In this document: piece after piece, positions 17,036 to 29,819 of the stretch
Numbering within the stretch: the stretch's first letter is position 1
Layout: each line of letters opens with the position of its first letter
Source of the DNA: Anaerosalibacter bizertensis
Lineage (GTDB): Bacteria; Bacillota; Clostridia; Tissierellales; Sporanaerobacteraceae
Reading direction: 5' to 3'
Assembly: GCF_009696605.1 (NCBI RefSeq)
Contig: NZ_VULR01000002.1
Location: forward strand, 124,001 to 188,000
DNA length: 64,000 bases
Made by a program: the position numbers and the translations under genes
Notes under the pieces: model-generated
What the model was told of the DNA's origin: nothing
The model's database searches: none
Seen by the model: only the letters and a program-made list of their open reading frames with translations

Positions 17036-17977
17036 ATGGACTATATAACCCTTAATGAGTTAGTAAAAGCTTTAGATTTAGAAATTATCTACAGATCTAA
17101 TAATATAGATGAAGTTAAAATAAATAAAAGTGATGTTAATAGACCAGGACTTCAATTGGCAGGCTATTTTGATCATTTTGCACATGAGAGACTTCAGTTA
17201 ATTGGAAATGTTGAATGGCACTATCTAAATAGTTTGCCTGAGGATATAAGATGTGAAAGAATAGAAAAGTTATTTTCCCATCCAATACCAGCAATGGTTA
17301 TATCTAGAGGTCTAGAACCTTTTCCAGAGATGATAGAATTTGCAAAGAAAAAAAATGTAAGTTTTTTAAGAACAGAGCATTCAACTACTAAATTTATAAA
17401 TCTTTTAATAAATCATTTAGATTATGTACTGGCTCCAGAAATAACTGTCCATGGAGTGTTAGTAGAGGTTTATGGTATGGGAGCACTTTTAATAGGAGAA
17501 AGTGGAGTAGGGAAAAGCGAAACTGCACTTGAATTAATAAAAAGAGGACATAGATTAGTAGCTGATGATACTGTAGAAATAAAAAGGGTTGAAGATGATA
17601 TAAGAGGAACAGCTCCAGAGTTAATAAGGCATTTTATGGAGATAAGAGGTATTGGAATAGTAGATATTGAAAGACTTTATGGAGTTAGTGCAGTTAAGAA
17701 TTGGGAATTTATAGATTTAGTCATTGAATTAGAATTTTGGGATGAGGAAAAAGAATATGACAGAATAGGGTTAGATGAAGAATATACTGAAATATTAGGA
17801 ATAAAGGTTCCTAAACTAGTTATACCAGTAAGACCAGGCAGAAATACTGCTATGATAGTAGAAGTAGCAACTAGGAATAATAGACAAAAAATGTTAGGTT
17901 ATAATGCGGCAATAGCATTAGATAATAAAGTCAAAAAAGAAATAGAAAAAAGAAGAAGGGAAAGGTTTAAGGAGTGA
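17036..17977 (+). CDS. hprK: HPr kinase/phosphorylase
   Basis: This bifunctional enzyme phosphorylates Ser46 of HPr with ATP or PPi and removes the phosphate again. It is the sensor step of carbon catabolite repression in Firmicutes. The 313 residues have the N-terminal DRTGG-like domain, a Walker A loop GESGVGKSE (about 154-162) and the HprK signature EIRGIGIVDIERLYG (about 202-216), ending in the usual basic helix. Its target HPr (with both His15 and Ser46) is encoded at 30782 in this window. The ribosome site is AAGGATGTGA. Confidence 0.97.
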   Translation: MDYITLNELVKALDLEIIYRSNNIDEVKINKSDVNRPGLQLAGYFDHFAHERLQLIGNVEWHYLNSLPEDIRCERIEKLFSHPIPAMVISRGLEPFPEMIEFAKKKNVSFLRTEHSTTKFINLLINHLDYVLAPEITVHGVLVEVYGMGALLIGESGVGKSETALELIKRGHRLVADDTVEIKRVEDDIRGTAPELIRHFMEIRGIGIVDIERLYGVSAVKNWEFIDLVIELEFWDEEKEYDRIGLDEEYTEILGIKVPKLVIPVRPGRNTAMIVEVATRNNRQKMLGYNAAIALDNKVKKEIEKRRRERFKE

Positions 17978-18064
17978 TAAAATTTTAACGAAAAAAATCG
18001 TTTCGAAACATATGTAACATTTTTACATTAACAATTACGACATTAATTACTATTCTTTTGATGG

Positions 18065-18093
18065 TTGACTTTATTTATAATGTTTAATATACT
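18065..18093 (+). promoter_or_regulatory. Sigma-A promoter for nifJ
   Basis: TTGACT (18065-18070) and TATACT (18088-18093) are separated by exactly 17 bases. The start codon is about 95 bases further on, leaving a 5' leader of about 90 bases. The near-consensus boxes suit a highly expressed catabolic gene. Confidence 0.75.
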
Positions 18094-18192
18094 AAAAACA
18101 TAGTTAAATATAAAAATACTATTCTTACTTAATAAAGGAAGAATGTCAATTTTTTTACAATGTAAAAGCAATATTTTAAAGGGGGTCTATAA

Positions 18193-21720
<3,528 letters not shown>

Positions 21721-21733
21721 TTAAATGAAAATT

Positions 21734-21763
21734 AAAGTAGAGGCGAAAGCCTCTACTTTTTTT
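21734..21763 (+). terminator. nifJ terminator
   Basis: AAAGTAGAGGC-GAAA-GCCTCTACTTT is closed by a GNRA-type tetraloop and followed by TTTT. Confidence 0.9.
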
Positions 21764-21809
21764 ACATAAAGTTTGCCCCTCATGAATAATTATTTAGAGG
21801 GGTGAATTT

Positions 21810-23129
21810 ATGTCAATGAGAAAGGGAGAAGGAATAGTTGCAATGTTATTGATTGCATTTATTGTATTCTGGTCTTTTTACATACATTTTAATGATCCAG
21901 ATTCACTAACAGAAGAGCCAGAAGAATGTTATACTGGTATTATAAGGGTATGGGATTATCCAAGATTAAATGTGGATACAGGAAGTAGGTATAGTTGGAT
22001 TCAAGAAAGAATAAGAGAGTTTGAAAAAAAGAATCCAGGAGTATATATAGATTTTACGCCCTTGGATTGGGAAAGTGGTCCTAAAAAAATAGAAGAAGCT
22101 ATTAAATCTAATGAGAAACCTGATATTGTACCTATTAGTTTTAATTTTCCTTGGATAGATGAATTAGAAGTGTTGAATGAATTTTTAGAGAAAGAAGAGT
22201 TAGATGAGTTTAAATTTGAAACTTTAAAGCCAGTAATTTATAATGAGAATATAATTGGCTTACCTTTTATGATGACAACTTATACTATGTATTTAAATTT
22301 AGATTTATTTAATGAAAGAGGGGTATCCCCTCCATTAGATGGGAATTGGACCTATGAAGAATTTGTTAAAAAACTAGAAGAACTTACCTTTGATTCTGAT
22401 AATGATGGAATTAATGATCATTTTGGTTTTACTTCCTTTGTAGAACCTAATTATTATAATCTTTGGGGAATAATACTTAGTGATGGTGCTGAAATAATGG
22501 ATTTTAAAAAGAATAAATATAAATTTTATGGGGATAGTGCAATAAAAGGTGTACAAAGGGTAGTAGATTTAAAATATAAATATAAAGTTACCCCGGATAA
22601 CTTTGGTAGTTTAGGGGAAAAAGAGTGTTGGGATATGTTTATTAAGGATAAAAAGATAGCTGTATATCCAACAGGATCTTGGGGAGTTAAAGTCCTTGAA
22701 GATCTTCAAAATAAAGGGGAAGGGTTCAATTTTGATATAGCTAATTATCCATTGGGAGATGAGAAACTTCCTATGGCTTTAAGCAATGGAGTAGCTTCCT
22801 TTGGAATTTTTAAGCAAGAAGATAAAAAAAAGGTAGAGACTTGTGTTAAGTTTTTAAAGTTTCTATCAGATGAATCTAGTCAAAAAACTTTAGAAGAATT
22901 AGGAGTATTTACAGTTAAAAAGGGAATAAATGATATGTATAAAGATAATCCAAAGATGAAAAGAATTGAAGAAACACTATATTATACTAAGATAGTGCCT
23001 AAAGATGAGAATTGGAAATCTATAGATGTTATTTTACAAGATGAAATAAAAAAAGCTGTATTAAATAAAAAGACATCAAAAGAAGCTGTTGAAGAAGCTA
23101 AAAGACGAGTAGAAAATTTGACAAGATAA
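21810..23129 (+). CDS. Membrane-tethered extracellular solute-binding protein, orphan
   Basis: The protein has 439 residues. One N-terminal hydrophobic segment (about 8-26, IVAMLLIAFIVFWSFYIHF) has no lipobox cysteine, so it is probably tethered by an uncleaved helix. The rest has the family-1 substrate-binding fold (IREFEKKNPGVYIDF, PYTYEEFVKKL-like hinge, FPTGSWGVKVLEDL region), as in sugar-binding proteins of ABC importers. No permease or ATPase gene is adjacent; murB follows after a small gap. It may work with a transporter elsewhere or as a sensor. The ribosome site is GAGGGGTGA. Confidence 0.8.
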   Translation: MSMRKGEGIVAMLLIAFIVFWSFYIHFNDPDSLTEEPEECYTGIIRVWDYPRLNVDTGSRYSWIQERIREFEKKNPGVYIDFTPLDWESGPKKIEEAIKSNEKPDIVPISFNFPWIDELEVLNEFLEKEELDEFKFETLKPVIYNENIIGLPFMMTTYTMYLNLDLFNERGVSPPLDGNWTYEEFVKKLEELTFDSDNDGINDHFGFTSFVEPNYYNLWGIILSDGAEIMDFKKNKYKFYGDSAIKGVQRVVDLKYKYKVTPDNFGSLGEKECWDMFIKDKKIAVYPTGSWGVKVLEDLQNKGEGFNFDIANYPLGDEKLPMALSNGVASFGIFKQEDKKKVETCVKFLKFLSDESSQKTLEELGVFTVKKGINDMYKDNPKMKRIEETLYYTKIVPKDENWKSIDVILQDEIKKAVLNKKTSKEAVEEAKRRVENLTR

Positions 23130-23177
23130 AGTATAATATTAGATATGAAAGAAAAAATAAAAGTAGGAGTGGTTTTG

Positions 23178-24092
23178 TTGGATAAAAAAGATATAAAAAG
23201 GATATTTAGCGATAATAAAAATATAGGAAAAGTACTTTTAGATGAACCTATGAAAAATCATACTTCTTTTAAAATAGGTGGACCAGCAGATATTATGATT
23301 ATACCTGGAAATGAAAAGGAATTGATTGAAGGAATAAAAATATGTAAGGATAATAATATAAATTATTATATAATGGGCAATGGCTCCAATCTGCTAGTAA
23401 GTGATAAAGGAATAGAAGGTGTTGTAATAAAGATTTCAGAGGAATTTGGAGATATTGTAGTAAATGATACTACTATAAAAGCGGAATCTGGAGCACTTCT
23501 TACTGTTGTAAGCAAAAAAGCATTAAAGAACTCCCTTACTGGATTAGAATTTGCAAGTGGTATTCCAGGCAGTATAGGGGGAGCCATAACTATGAATGCA
23601 GGCGCTTATGGCGGCGAAATGAAAGATATAGTAACTAAAGTTAGATGTTTAAATAGTGATGGGAATATAGTAGAGTATTCTAATGAAGAAATGAAATTTA
23701 GGTATAGAAAGAGTAGGGTGGAAGAGGAAGGCCTTATAGTTTTATCAGTAGAAATGGAACTTGAAAAGGGAGACTATAAAACTATAGAAGAAAGAATGAG
23801 AGAGTTAACAGAAAAGAGAACTTCAAAACAGCCTCTCCATCTTCCAAGTGCAGGAAGTACATTTAAAAGACCAGAAGGATATTTTGCTGGAAAGTTAATA
23901 GATGATTCAGGCCTTAGAGGTATACGACATGGAGGCGCTCAAGTATCTGAAAAACATTGTGGTTTTATTGTAAATATAGATAAGGCTACTAGTGAGGATG
24001 TTAGAACTTTAATAAGGACTGTACAAAAAATTGTAAAGGATAATTATGGAGTAGAATTAGAAACAGAGTTGAAGATTATAGGAAGAGAATAA
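23178..24092 (+). CDS. murB: UDP-N-acetylenolpyruvoylglucosamine reductase
   Basis: MurB reduces UDP-GlcNAc-enolpyruvate to UDP-MurNAc with NADPH and FAD, the second committed step of peptidoglycan synthesis. The chain has FAD-binding motifs MGNGSNLLVSD and GIPGSIGGAITMNAGAYGGE, and the active-site segment SAGSTFKRPEGYFAGKLID. The frame is open from an ATG at 23145, but AGGAG at 23165-23169 sits ahead of two tandem TTG codons (23175, 23178). Starting at 23178 gives 304 residues, the normal length. It heads a compact run murB-PHP-rapZ-yvcK. Confidence 0.95.
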   Translation: MDKKDIKRIFSDNKNIGKVLLDEPMKNHTSFKIGGPADIMIIPGNEKELIEGIKICKDNNINYYIMGNGSNLLVSDKGIEGVVIKISEEFGDIVVNDTTIKAESGALLTVVSKKALKNSLTGLEFASGIPGSIGGAITMNAGAYGGEMKDIVTKVRCLNSDGNIVEYSNEEMKFRYRKSRVEEEGLIVLSVEMELEKGDYKTIEERMRELTEKRTSKQPLHLPSAGSTFKRPEGYFAGKLIDDSGLRGIRHGGAQVSEKHCGFIVNIDKATSEDVRTLIRTVQKIVKDNYGVELETELKIIGRE

Positions 24093-24104
24093 AAGGAGAA
24101 AATT

Positions 24105-24842
24105 ATGAATATTATAGGAGATTATCATACTCATACTATATATAGTCATGGAAAGGGTACCATAAGGGATAATGTAGAAGAAGCTTTCAAGAAGGGATTG
24201 AAAGAAATAGCTATATGTGATCATGGACCGGGTCACTTTACTTATGGTATTAAAAGAGAAGATATAAAAAAAATGAGAAAAGAAATAGATGAGTTAAACA
24301 AAGAATTTCAACCTAAAGGTTTAAAAATACTTTTAGGAGTAGAAGCTAATATTATAAGGTATGATGGAACTATAGATGTAGATGATGAGATAATAGAGTT
24401 CCTAGATATACTCCTTCTTGGTTATCATTTTGGTGCATTGCCAGGAACATTTAAAGATGGTTATAAACTGTATATCTTGAATTTCTTATCTAAAGCAATA
24501 CCTAAGGTGAGAAAAAATGTGATGGAGATGAATACTTTAGCACTTATTAAGGCTATGGATAGATATCCTATAGATATAATAACCCATCCAGGATCTAAAG
24601 TGTATGTAGATATAAGAAGATTGGCTAGGAAAGCTAAGGAAAAAGATATTGCATTAGAAATAAATTCAAGCCATAGCCATTTAACAGTAGAAGAAATAGA
24701 ATTGGCATTAGAAGAAGATGTTTATTTCTATATAAATAGTGATGCTCATAGTCCAGAAAATGTTGGAAACCTGGAAAATGGAATAGAAAGGGCACTAAAG
24801 GGAAAAGTACCTGTAGACAGAATAAAAAATATTGTAGAGTAA
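24105..24842 (+). CDS. PHP-domain metal-dependent phosphoesterase
   Basis: The 245-residue protein is a single PHP domain with metal-binding motifs DYHTHTIYSHGKG (residues 5-17), CDHGPGH (about 38-44), an EAN motif near 81 and a late NSDAHSP (about 208). It resembles YcdX/histidinol-phosphatase-like hydrolases. The substrate is unknown; no histidine gene is near, so HisK is unlikely. It starts 12 bases after murB and ends 18 bases before rapZ, clearly in the same operon. Confidence 0.85.
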   Translation: MNIIGDYHTHTIYSHGKGTIRDNVEEAFKKGLKEIAICDHGPGHFTYGIKREDIKKMRKEIDELNKEFQPKGLKILLGVEANIIRYDGTIDVDDEIIEFLDILLLGYHFGALPGTFKDGYKLYILNFLSKAIPKVRKNVMEMNTLALIKAMDRYPIDIITHPGSKVYVDIRRLARKAKEKDIALEINSSHSHLTVEEIELALEEDVYFYINSDAHSPENVGNLENGIERALKGKVPVDRIKNIVE

Positions 24843-24860
24843 AATTGGAGGTGGGTTTAT

Positions 24861-25724
24861 TTGAATATGGAATTTGTCATAATCACAGGGCTATCGGGAG
24901 CAGGAAAGAGTCAAGCTATGAGAGCATTGGAGGATTTTGATTATTATTGTATGGACAACCTTCCACCTCAGCTATTACCTGAGTTTGCAGAACTTTGTTA
25001 TGAATCTAAAAGAGATATTAAAAAAGTAGCAGTAGTAGTAGACATTAGAGGAGGAATATTTTTTGATGCTCTATTTAATAGTTTGGAAACTTTAGAAAAA
25101 AAGGGCTTAAAGTATAGAATACTTTTTTTAGACGCTTTAGATAATGTGTTAATAAAGAGATATAAAGAACAAAGACGTCCTCATCCACTAAGTCTTAACG
25201 GAAGGCTTATAGATGGTATAACTAAGGAGAGGAAGTTACTTCAGGAAGTAAAGAAAAAATCAGATTATATAATAGATACATCTAAATTGACTATAGGTAT
25301 GCTGAAAAATGAAATAAGAAGGGTGTTTGTAGAAGGAGGAGAATCAAAGAAACTTACTATATCAGTAGCTTCTTTTGGATTCAAACATGGAATACTTTTG
25401 GATGCAGATTTAGTATTTGATGTTAGATTTTTACCAAATCCTTATTATATAAAAGAATTGAGAGAATTTACGGGAAACGATAAAGAAGTAAGGGATTATG
25501 TGTTGAAATGGGATCAAACAAAGATATTTATTGATAAACTATTAGATATGGTAAACTTTCTCATTCCATATTATATAGAAGAAGGCAAAACCCAATTGGT
25601 TATAGGAATAGGATGTACTGGAGGGCAACATAGGTCTGTTACTATAGCAAATGTACTATATGAGGAATTGGCAAAAGCAGGAAATAGGGTTATAATAAAT
25701 CATAGGGATGCAAGAGTGTCTTAA
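24861..25724 (+). CDS. rapZ: RapZ/YvcJ-family nucleotide-binding protein
   Basis: The 287-residue protein has an N-terminal P-loop [10 protein letters not shown] (about 8-17) with the family motif [18 protein letters not shown] and a C-terminal domain ending [20 protein letters not shown]. In E. coli RapZ is an RNase adaptor for glmZ; in Bacillus YvcJ binds nucleotides and affects competence, so the Firmicute role is less clear. The start is TTG after GGAGGTGG; an ATG two codons later is possible. yvcK follows 18 bases on. Confidence 0.95.
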   Translation: MNMEFVIITGLSGAGKSQAMRALEDFDYYCMDNLPPQLLPEFAELCYESKRDIKKVAVVVDIRGGIFFDALFNSLETLEKKGLKYRILFLDALDNVLIKRYKEQRRPHPLSLNGRLIDGITKERKLLQEVKKKSDYIIDTSKLTIGMLKNEIRRVFVEGGESKKLTISVASFGFKHGILLDADLVFDVRFLPNPYYIKELREFTGNDKEVRDYVLKWDQTKIFIDKLLDMVNFLIPYYIEEGKTQLVIGIGCTGGQHRSVTIANVLYEELAKAGNRVIINHRDARVS

Positions 25725-25742
25725 TTAAAGGGGTAATCTAAT

Positions 25743-27008
25743 ATGGGAAAGAGGATTAAACCTAAAATAATTATAGGGAGTTGGGTTTTTTTAGGAGTTA
25801 TAGGAATACTTTTTATAACATTAGGATTATCAAGTTTTATGTACAATCTAGTTATGACTAATAGTCATACTAATTTTAAAATGTTTTTTACAATAACGGG
25901 AATATTATTAGTTCTTATTTCAGTTAAAATATCTATAAGATCAATAATAAATGCTGTAAAAAATAATAAACCAAATGGAAACATTGGAAAAGAGGAATTA
26001 AATAAAATGATATATAAAGATAGAATGTTATCAAAAGGACCTAAAATTGTAGCTATAGGAGGAGGAACTGGACTTTCAATACTTTTAAGAGGATTGAAAG
26101 AGTATACATCAAATATTACAGCTATTGTTACAGTTGCAGATGATGGAGGAGGCTCAGGTATTCTTAGAGAAGATTTAGGAATGCTTCCTCCTGGAGATAT
26201 AAGAAGCTGTCTTTTAGCACTTGCTAATACAGAGCCTACTATGGAAAAAATACTTCAATATAGATTTAAAGAAGGAAGCTTAAAGGGACAAAACTTTGGC
26301 AATTTGTTTATAGCAGCTATGAATGAGATATATGGAAGTTTTGAATTGGCTATAAAAGAGACTTCCAATGTATTAGCAGTTACAGGAAAGGTTCTACCTA
26401 TGACATTAGATGATGTAACTCTTTATGCAGTTTTAGAAAATGGAGATATTGTAGCGGGAGAATCTAATATACCTTTAAAGAATAAAGAAGCATCAAGTAA
26501 AATAGATAGAATATATATGAAACCAGAAATCACCTATCCTTTAGCAGAAGCTGTGGAAGCTGTAAAAGAAGCCGATATAATTGTATTAGGTCCAGGAAGC
26601 TTATATACTAGTGTTATTCCAAATTTATTGGTAAATGATATGTCAGATTACATTTGTGAATCTAATGCTACAAAGGTATATATACCCAATGTAATGACCC
26701 AACCAGGAGAGACCGATGACTATACAGTATTTGATCATGCAGAGGCTATACTTAAACATGGGTGCAAGGATTTGTTAGACTATATTATTGTTAATGTAGA
26801 AAAAATACCAGAAGAGACTTTAGAAAAGTATAAGGAAGATGGTTCTAAGCCAGTTATATTGACTGAAGAAGATGAAAAGAAATTAAAGAAATTAAATATA
26901 AAAGTTATAAAAGATAATTTAATCGAAGTAAAGAAAGATTATATACGTCATGATAGTTTAAAAGCTAGTGAGATAATATTTAATTTATCAAAAGAAAAAC
27001 AAAGATAA
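25743..27008 (+). CDS. yvcK: YvcK/CofD-like gluconeogenesis-factor family protein with N-terminal membrane helices
   Basis: The 421-residue protein has two N-terminal hydrophobic segments (about 13-35 and 43-62) followed by the YvcK domain: IGGGTGLSILLRGLKEY (about 103-119), ADDGGGSG, and LPPGDIRSCLLALAN. In Bacillus YvcK binds UDP-GlcNAc, is needed for growth on gluconeogenic carbon sources and influences cell-wall synthesis. The membrane helices are absent from the Bacillus protein but common in clostridial versions. The stop overlaps a bidirectional terminator. Confidence 0.93.
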   Translation: MGKRIKPKIIIGSWVFLGVIGILFITLGLSSFMYNLVMTNSHTNFKMFFTITGILLVLISVKISIRSIINAVKNNKPNGNIGKEELNKMIYKDRMLSKGPKIVAIGGGTGLSILLRGLKEYTSNITAIVTVADDGGGSGILREDLGMLPPGDIRSCLLALANTEPTMEKILQYRFKEGSLKGQNFGNLFIAAMNEIYGSFELAIKETSNVLAVTGKVLPMTLDDVTLYAVLENGDIVAGESNIPLKNKEASSKIDRIYMKPEITYPLAEAVEAVKEADIIVLGPGSLYTSVIPNLLVNDMSDYICESNATKVYIPNVMTQPGETDDYTVFDHAEAILKHGCKDLLDYIIVNVEKIPEETLEKYKEDGSKPVILTEEDEKKLKKLNIKVIKDNLIEVKKDYIRHDSLKASEIIFNLSKEKQR

Positions 27009-27036
27009 GAAAGCTTATTTTTAAGCTTTCTTATCT
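27003..27036. terminator. Bidirectional terminator built from two stop regions
   Basis: AGATAAGAAAGCTT and AAGCTTTCTTATCT form a perfect 14 bp stem with a 6-base loop. It includes the yvcK stop and two bases of the convergent gene's stop. Confidence 0.8.
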
Positions 27037-27562
27037 AATGTTTTCTACTTTTTTCCTCCAACATTTTAGAGATTAAAGTACCAGCTGTTTTTTTCGTTAA
27101 GTTATCATAGGAAATTGCTAGGTTTAATTCATTTGATAGTCTTTTTATAGTTTCCATTTGTCTTTGTGTAGGAGGATCTTCATAGAAATTAGTTGTGGAG
27201 ATATTTTTGCTTTCTTCTTGAGTTTCATCAAAGGATATTTCTTCAACAGAAGTCATACCTATATTAGTGAGATCTCTTAGAGCTCTTGCTTTGGCACGGG
27301 TAGATGCCATTCTTATTAAGTGGGGTACTATAGTAGAATTTACAGACTTAGGGCTAGCATCTCCTATATCTGAAAAGGTGCCATTATTTGTAACAGCATT
27401 GGCTTTGCAAATAGCAGTCATATTGTTTTCAGAGTTAGGAATCTGAATAAGTTCTACATTTATTGATTGCAAGCCTTTTTTATGAGCTAAATCTAAAAGA
27501 CCTTCATAGGTTATAAAATTTTTTCCTTGTAAATTTATAATAAATTTCTCATTTATGTTCAT
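27035..27562 (-). CDS. Conserved hypothetical protein, possibly a single-strand annealing-like protein
   Basis: The 175-residue soluble protein has a conserved-looking core (TRAKARALRDLTNIGMT at about 88-104) and a tail PPTQRQMETIKRLSNELN at about 140-157. Similar T-x-x-Q-x-x-x-I tails occur at the ends of phage-type recombination and single-strand-binding proteins, which is the only clue to function and is an inference. It is a lone minus-strand gene between yvcK and a DUF2284 gene, with no other phage gene near. The ribosome site (AGAGGTGAAAAT before ATG) is good. Confidence 0.6.
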   Translation of the reverse strand: MNINEKFIINLQGKNFITYEGLLDLAHKKGLQSINVELIQIPNSENNMTAICKANAVTNNGTFSDIGDASPKSVNSTIVPHLIRMASTRAKARALRDLTNIGMTSVEEISFDETQEESKNISTTNFYEDPPTQRQMETIKRLSNELNLAISYDNLTKKTAGTLISKMLEEKSRKH

Positions 27563-27648
27563 ATTTTCACCTCTAATATTATTGTTTGGATTATTTTTAT
27601 AAATAAACTAGAAAAAAATACAAAAATAAAAAACAAAGGAGTTTTATT

Positions 27649-28194
27649 ATGTATAATATGAAAAAACTCACAGAATATATAGAGACTAAGGATATCATTT
27701 ATTTAGGAGATATTTTACCAGGTGAAATTGTGGTAGATGAAAAAGTAAGGCGATACTGTAAGGATAATAGATGTGGAGAATATAATAGGAATTTTACATG
27801 CCCTCCAGATGTAGGAGAGGTAGACGATTTTAAAAATAGATTAAAAGAATTTAATTCCTGTATCATAGTTTTAACAAGACATAAAATTATAAATAAAGAA
27901 GATAGGGAAGAATATTTTAAACCAGCAAAAAACTTACATAAGATACTTCTCGATATAGAAAAGAAAGGCAAAGAGTTAGGATTTGAAAAATCTATTGCAT
28001 TAATTGCAGGGAATTGTAAGATATGTACCCCTTGTAAAAAGATGCTAGGTTATAAAAAATGTCCCTACCCTGAACTTTCACGACCTTCATCAGAATCTCT
28101 AGGAATAGATGTGATTAAAACAGTAGCTAAAAAAGGACTAGAGATAGAGTTTAAAGATGATGAGGTTACTTGGGTAGGGATGATTCTTATTTAG
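27649..28194 (+). CDS. DUF2284 cysteine-rich metal-binding protein
   Basis: The 181-residue protein has cysteines in the DUF2284 pattern: RYCKDNRCGEYNRNFTCPP (about 31-49) and GNCKICTPCKKMLGYKKCPYP (about 122-142). The family is thought to bind a metal or Fe-S centre and is widespread in anaerobes, but its role is unknown. It has a strong ribosome site (ACAAAGGAGTTTT). Its end overlaps the end of the convergent M42 peptidase gene by 8 bases, and there is no terminator space between them. Confidence 0.85.
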   Translation: MYNMKKLTEYIETKDIIYLGDILPGEIVVDEKVRRYCKDNRCGEYNRNFTCPPDVGEVDDFKNRLKEFNSCIIVLTRHKIINKEDREEYFKPAKNLHKILLDIEKKGKELGFEKSIALIAGNCKICTPCKKMLGYKKCPYPELSRPSSESLGIDVIKTVAKKGLEIEFKDDEVTWVGMILI

Positions 28195-29224
28195 TTAAAT
28201 ATAGTATTCCCAATTTAATAGTGTTTTCTAGTGCTTCCCTATGGGTTCTTTCAAAAGAGTGGGAAGCATCAACTCCAGGACCAATTAAACCAACTCGAAA
28301 ATCATGGCCAGCCCTTAATGCAGCACTACCATCAGAACCATAGTATGGATATATGTCTACTTTATAATTTAAACTATTGTCTTTAGCTAATTTGGTTAAA
28401 TGTTTTTTTAGCTCTAAATCATAAGGGCCAGTAGAATCTTTTGCACAAATGGTAACAGAATATTCATCAGAAGTTTGGCCTTCTCCTGGAGCTGCCATAT
28501 CTATAGCAATAAATTCAGTGGTTTTTTTAGGTATAGCAGCACTAGCACCATGACCTACTTCTTCATAATTGCTAATGAAAAAATTTGTAGTATAATTAGG
28601 AACAATATTGTTATCAACTAAGTATTTTGCAATACCTAATATAGAAGCAACTCCAGCTTTATCATCTAAATGTCTAGATTTAATAAAACCAGATTTAGTG
28701 ATTTCAGCCCTAGCATCGAAAAACACATAATCTCCTACAGATATGCCTAGTTTTTCTACATCTTCATTGTTTTTAACTTTTTCATCGATTCTTATTTCAA
28801 TACTATCTTCATCCCTTTTTGTACTACTAGCTTTGTCTCCATGAACATGGGTTGAAGCTTTTGTAGTTAGAATTGTACCAGTATATAAATTTCCATCACT
28901 ACTCTCTATAGTACAGTATTCTCCTTCAATAGAATTCCAAGGATATCCACCTATTTGGGTTATTTTAAGTCTGCCATTGGATTTAATTTCTTTAACCATT
29001 CCTCCTAAGGTATCTACATGGCCTGATAGGGTAATTTCTTCGTTACTATCTTTCCCGTCAATAGTTCCTATAAGGGCTCCTTTATTAGTTCTATAGGTTT
29101 TTATACCTAAAGAATTAAATTCATTTTCTACAAAATCTATAGCCTTCGCTGTATTTCCAGAAGGGCTAGGTATATTTAATAATTTATACAGTATGTCTGT
29201 AACATAATCCATTGAAATTTGCAT
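28187..29224 (-). CDS. M42-family metallopeptidase (aminopeptidase/endoglucanase-like)
   Basis: The 345-residue protein has dinuclear-metal ligands typical of M42: GHVDTLGG (about 68-75), the ARAEITKSGFIKSRHLDDKAG region, the YEEVGHGAS catalytic Glu region (about 216) and an IDMAAPGE motif. M42 enzymes cleave N-terminal residues from peptides in the cytoplasm, often as large tetrahedral assemblies. It is a lone minus-strand gene with a good ribosome site, convergent and overlapping by 8 bases with the DUF2284 gene. Confidence 0.9.
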   Translation of the reverse strand: MQISMDYVTDILYKLLNIPSPSGNTAKAIDFVENEFNSLGIKTYRTNKGALIGTIDGKDSNEEITLSGHVDTLGGMVKEIKSNGRLKITQIGGYPWNSIEGEYCTIESSDGNLYTGTILTTKASTHVHGDKASSTKRDEDSIEIRIDEKVKNNEDVEKLGISVGDYVFFDARAEITKSGFIKSRHLDDKAGVASILGIAKYLVDNNIVPNYTTNFFISNYEEVGHGASAAIPKKTTEFIAIDMAAPGEGQTSDEYSVTICAKDSTGPYDLELKKHLTKLAKDNSLNYKVDIYPYYGSDGSAALRAGHDFRVGLIGPGVDASHSFERTHREALENTIKLGILYLTK

Positions 29225-29350
29225 ATATATTCCTCCTTAAAAATATTATTACTTGTTAATATTCGATAATGGGTAAAAAAATCCTTCATTAAATGTTATA
29301 ATATAAATATATATATTATAATGTTTTAAATTATTACAGGAGTGGGAACA

Positions 29351-29785
29351 ATGGTTAAAGAGGTAAGCGCTGGAGGAGTAGTTACATTTGGAAATACTAT
29401 TCTATTATTGAAAAGATTTAATGGAGATTGGGTTCTTCCTAAAGGAAGGGTTAAAAAAAATGAAGAAATAAAAGATACAGCTTTAAGAGAAGTTTTTGAA
29501 GAAACTGGAGTAAAAGCTGAGATAATAAAATATATAGGTGAAATTCACTATGATTTTACCAATATAAGGGGAAACGAAACCATAAACAAAACTGTACACT
29601 GGTTTTTAATGAATGTAAGAAATATGGAATGTACTCCACAGAAAGAGGAAGGATTTATTGAAGCTAAATTTGTCCATATAGATAGGGCAGAAAATATGTT
29701 AAAGCATCTATCTGAGAAAAAAATAATAATAAAGGCTATAAATGAGATAAAAAACTCTTTACAAGACAGTGGACATGAAGTATAG
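29351..29785 (+). CDS. NUDIX hydrolase (YvcI-like position)
   Basis: The NUDIX box is intact: GRVKKNEEIKDTALREVFEETGV, following the GX5EX7REUXEEXGU rule. The substrate is probably a nucleoside diphosphate derivative but cannot be told from sequence. The frame is open from GTG at 29342, but CAGGAG lies 8 bases before ATG 29351, which I prefer (144 residues). In Bacillus a NUDIX gene (yvcI) heads the rapZ-yvcK-whiA-crh operon; here the NUDIX gene sits just before whiA, 35 bases upstream. Confidence 0.88.
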   Translation: MVKEVSAGGVVTFGNTILLLKRFNGDWVLPKGRVKKNEEIKDTALREVFEETGVKAEIIKYIGEIHYDFTNIRGNETINKTVHWFLMNVRNMECTPQKEEGFIEAKFVHIDRAENMLKHLSEKKIIIKAINEIKNSLQDSGHEV

Positions 29786-29819
29786 TATATTAAAGTGATA
29801 AAGATTTAGGAGAGATATA

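Noticed and set aside
27035-29224. A small prophage or integrated element covering the two minus-strand genes
   Set aside because: Only one gene has a faint recombination-protein look; there is no integrase, no att-like repeat, and the M42 peptidase is a normal chromosomal gene.
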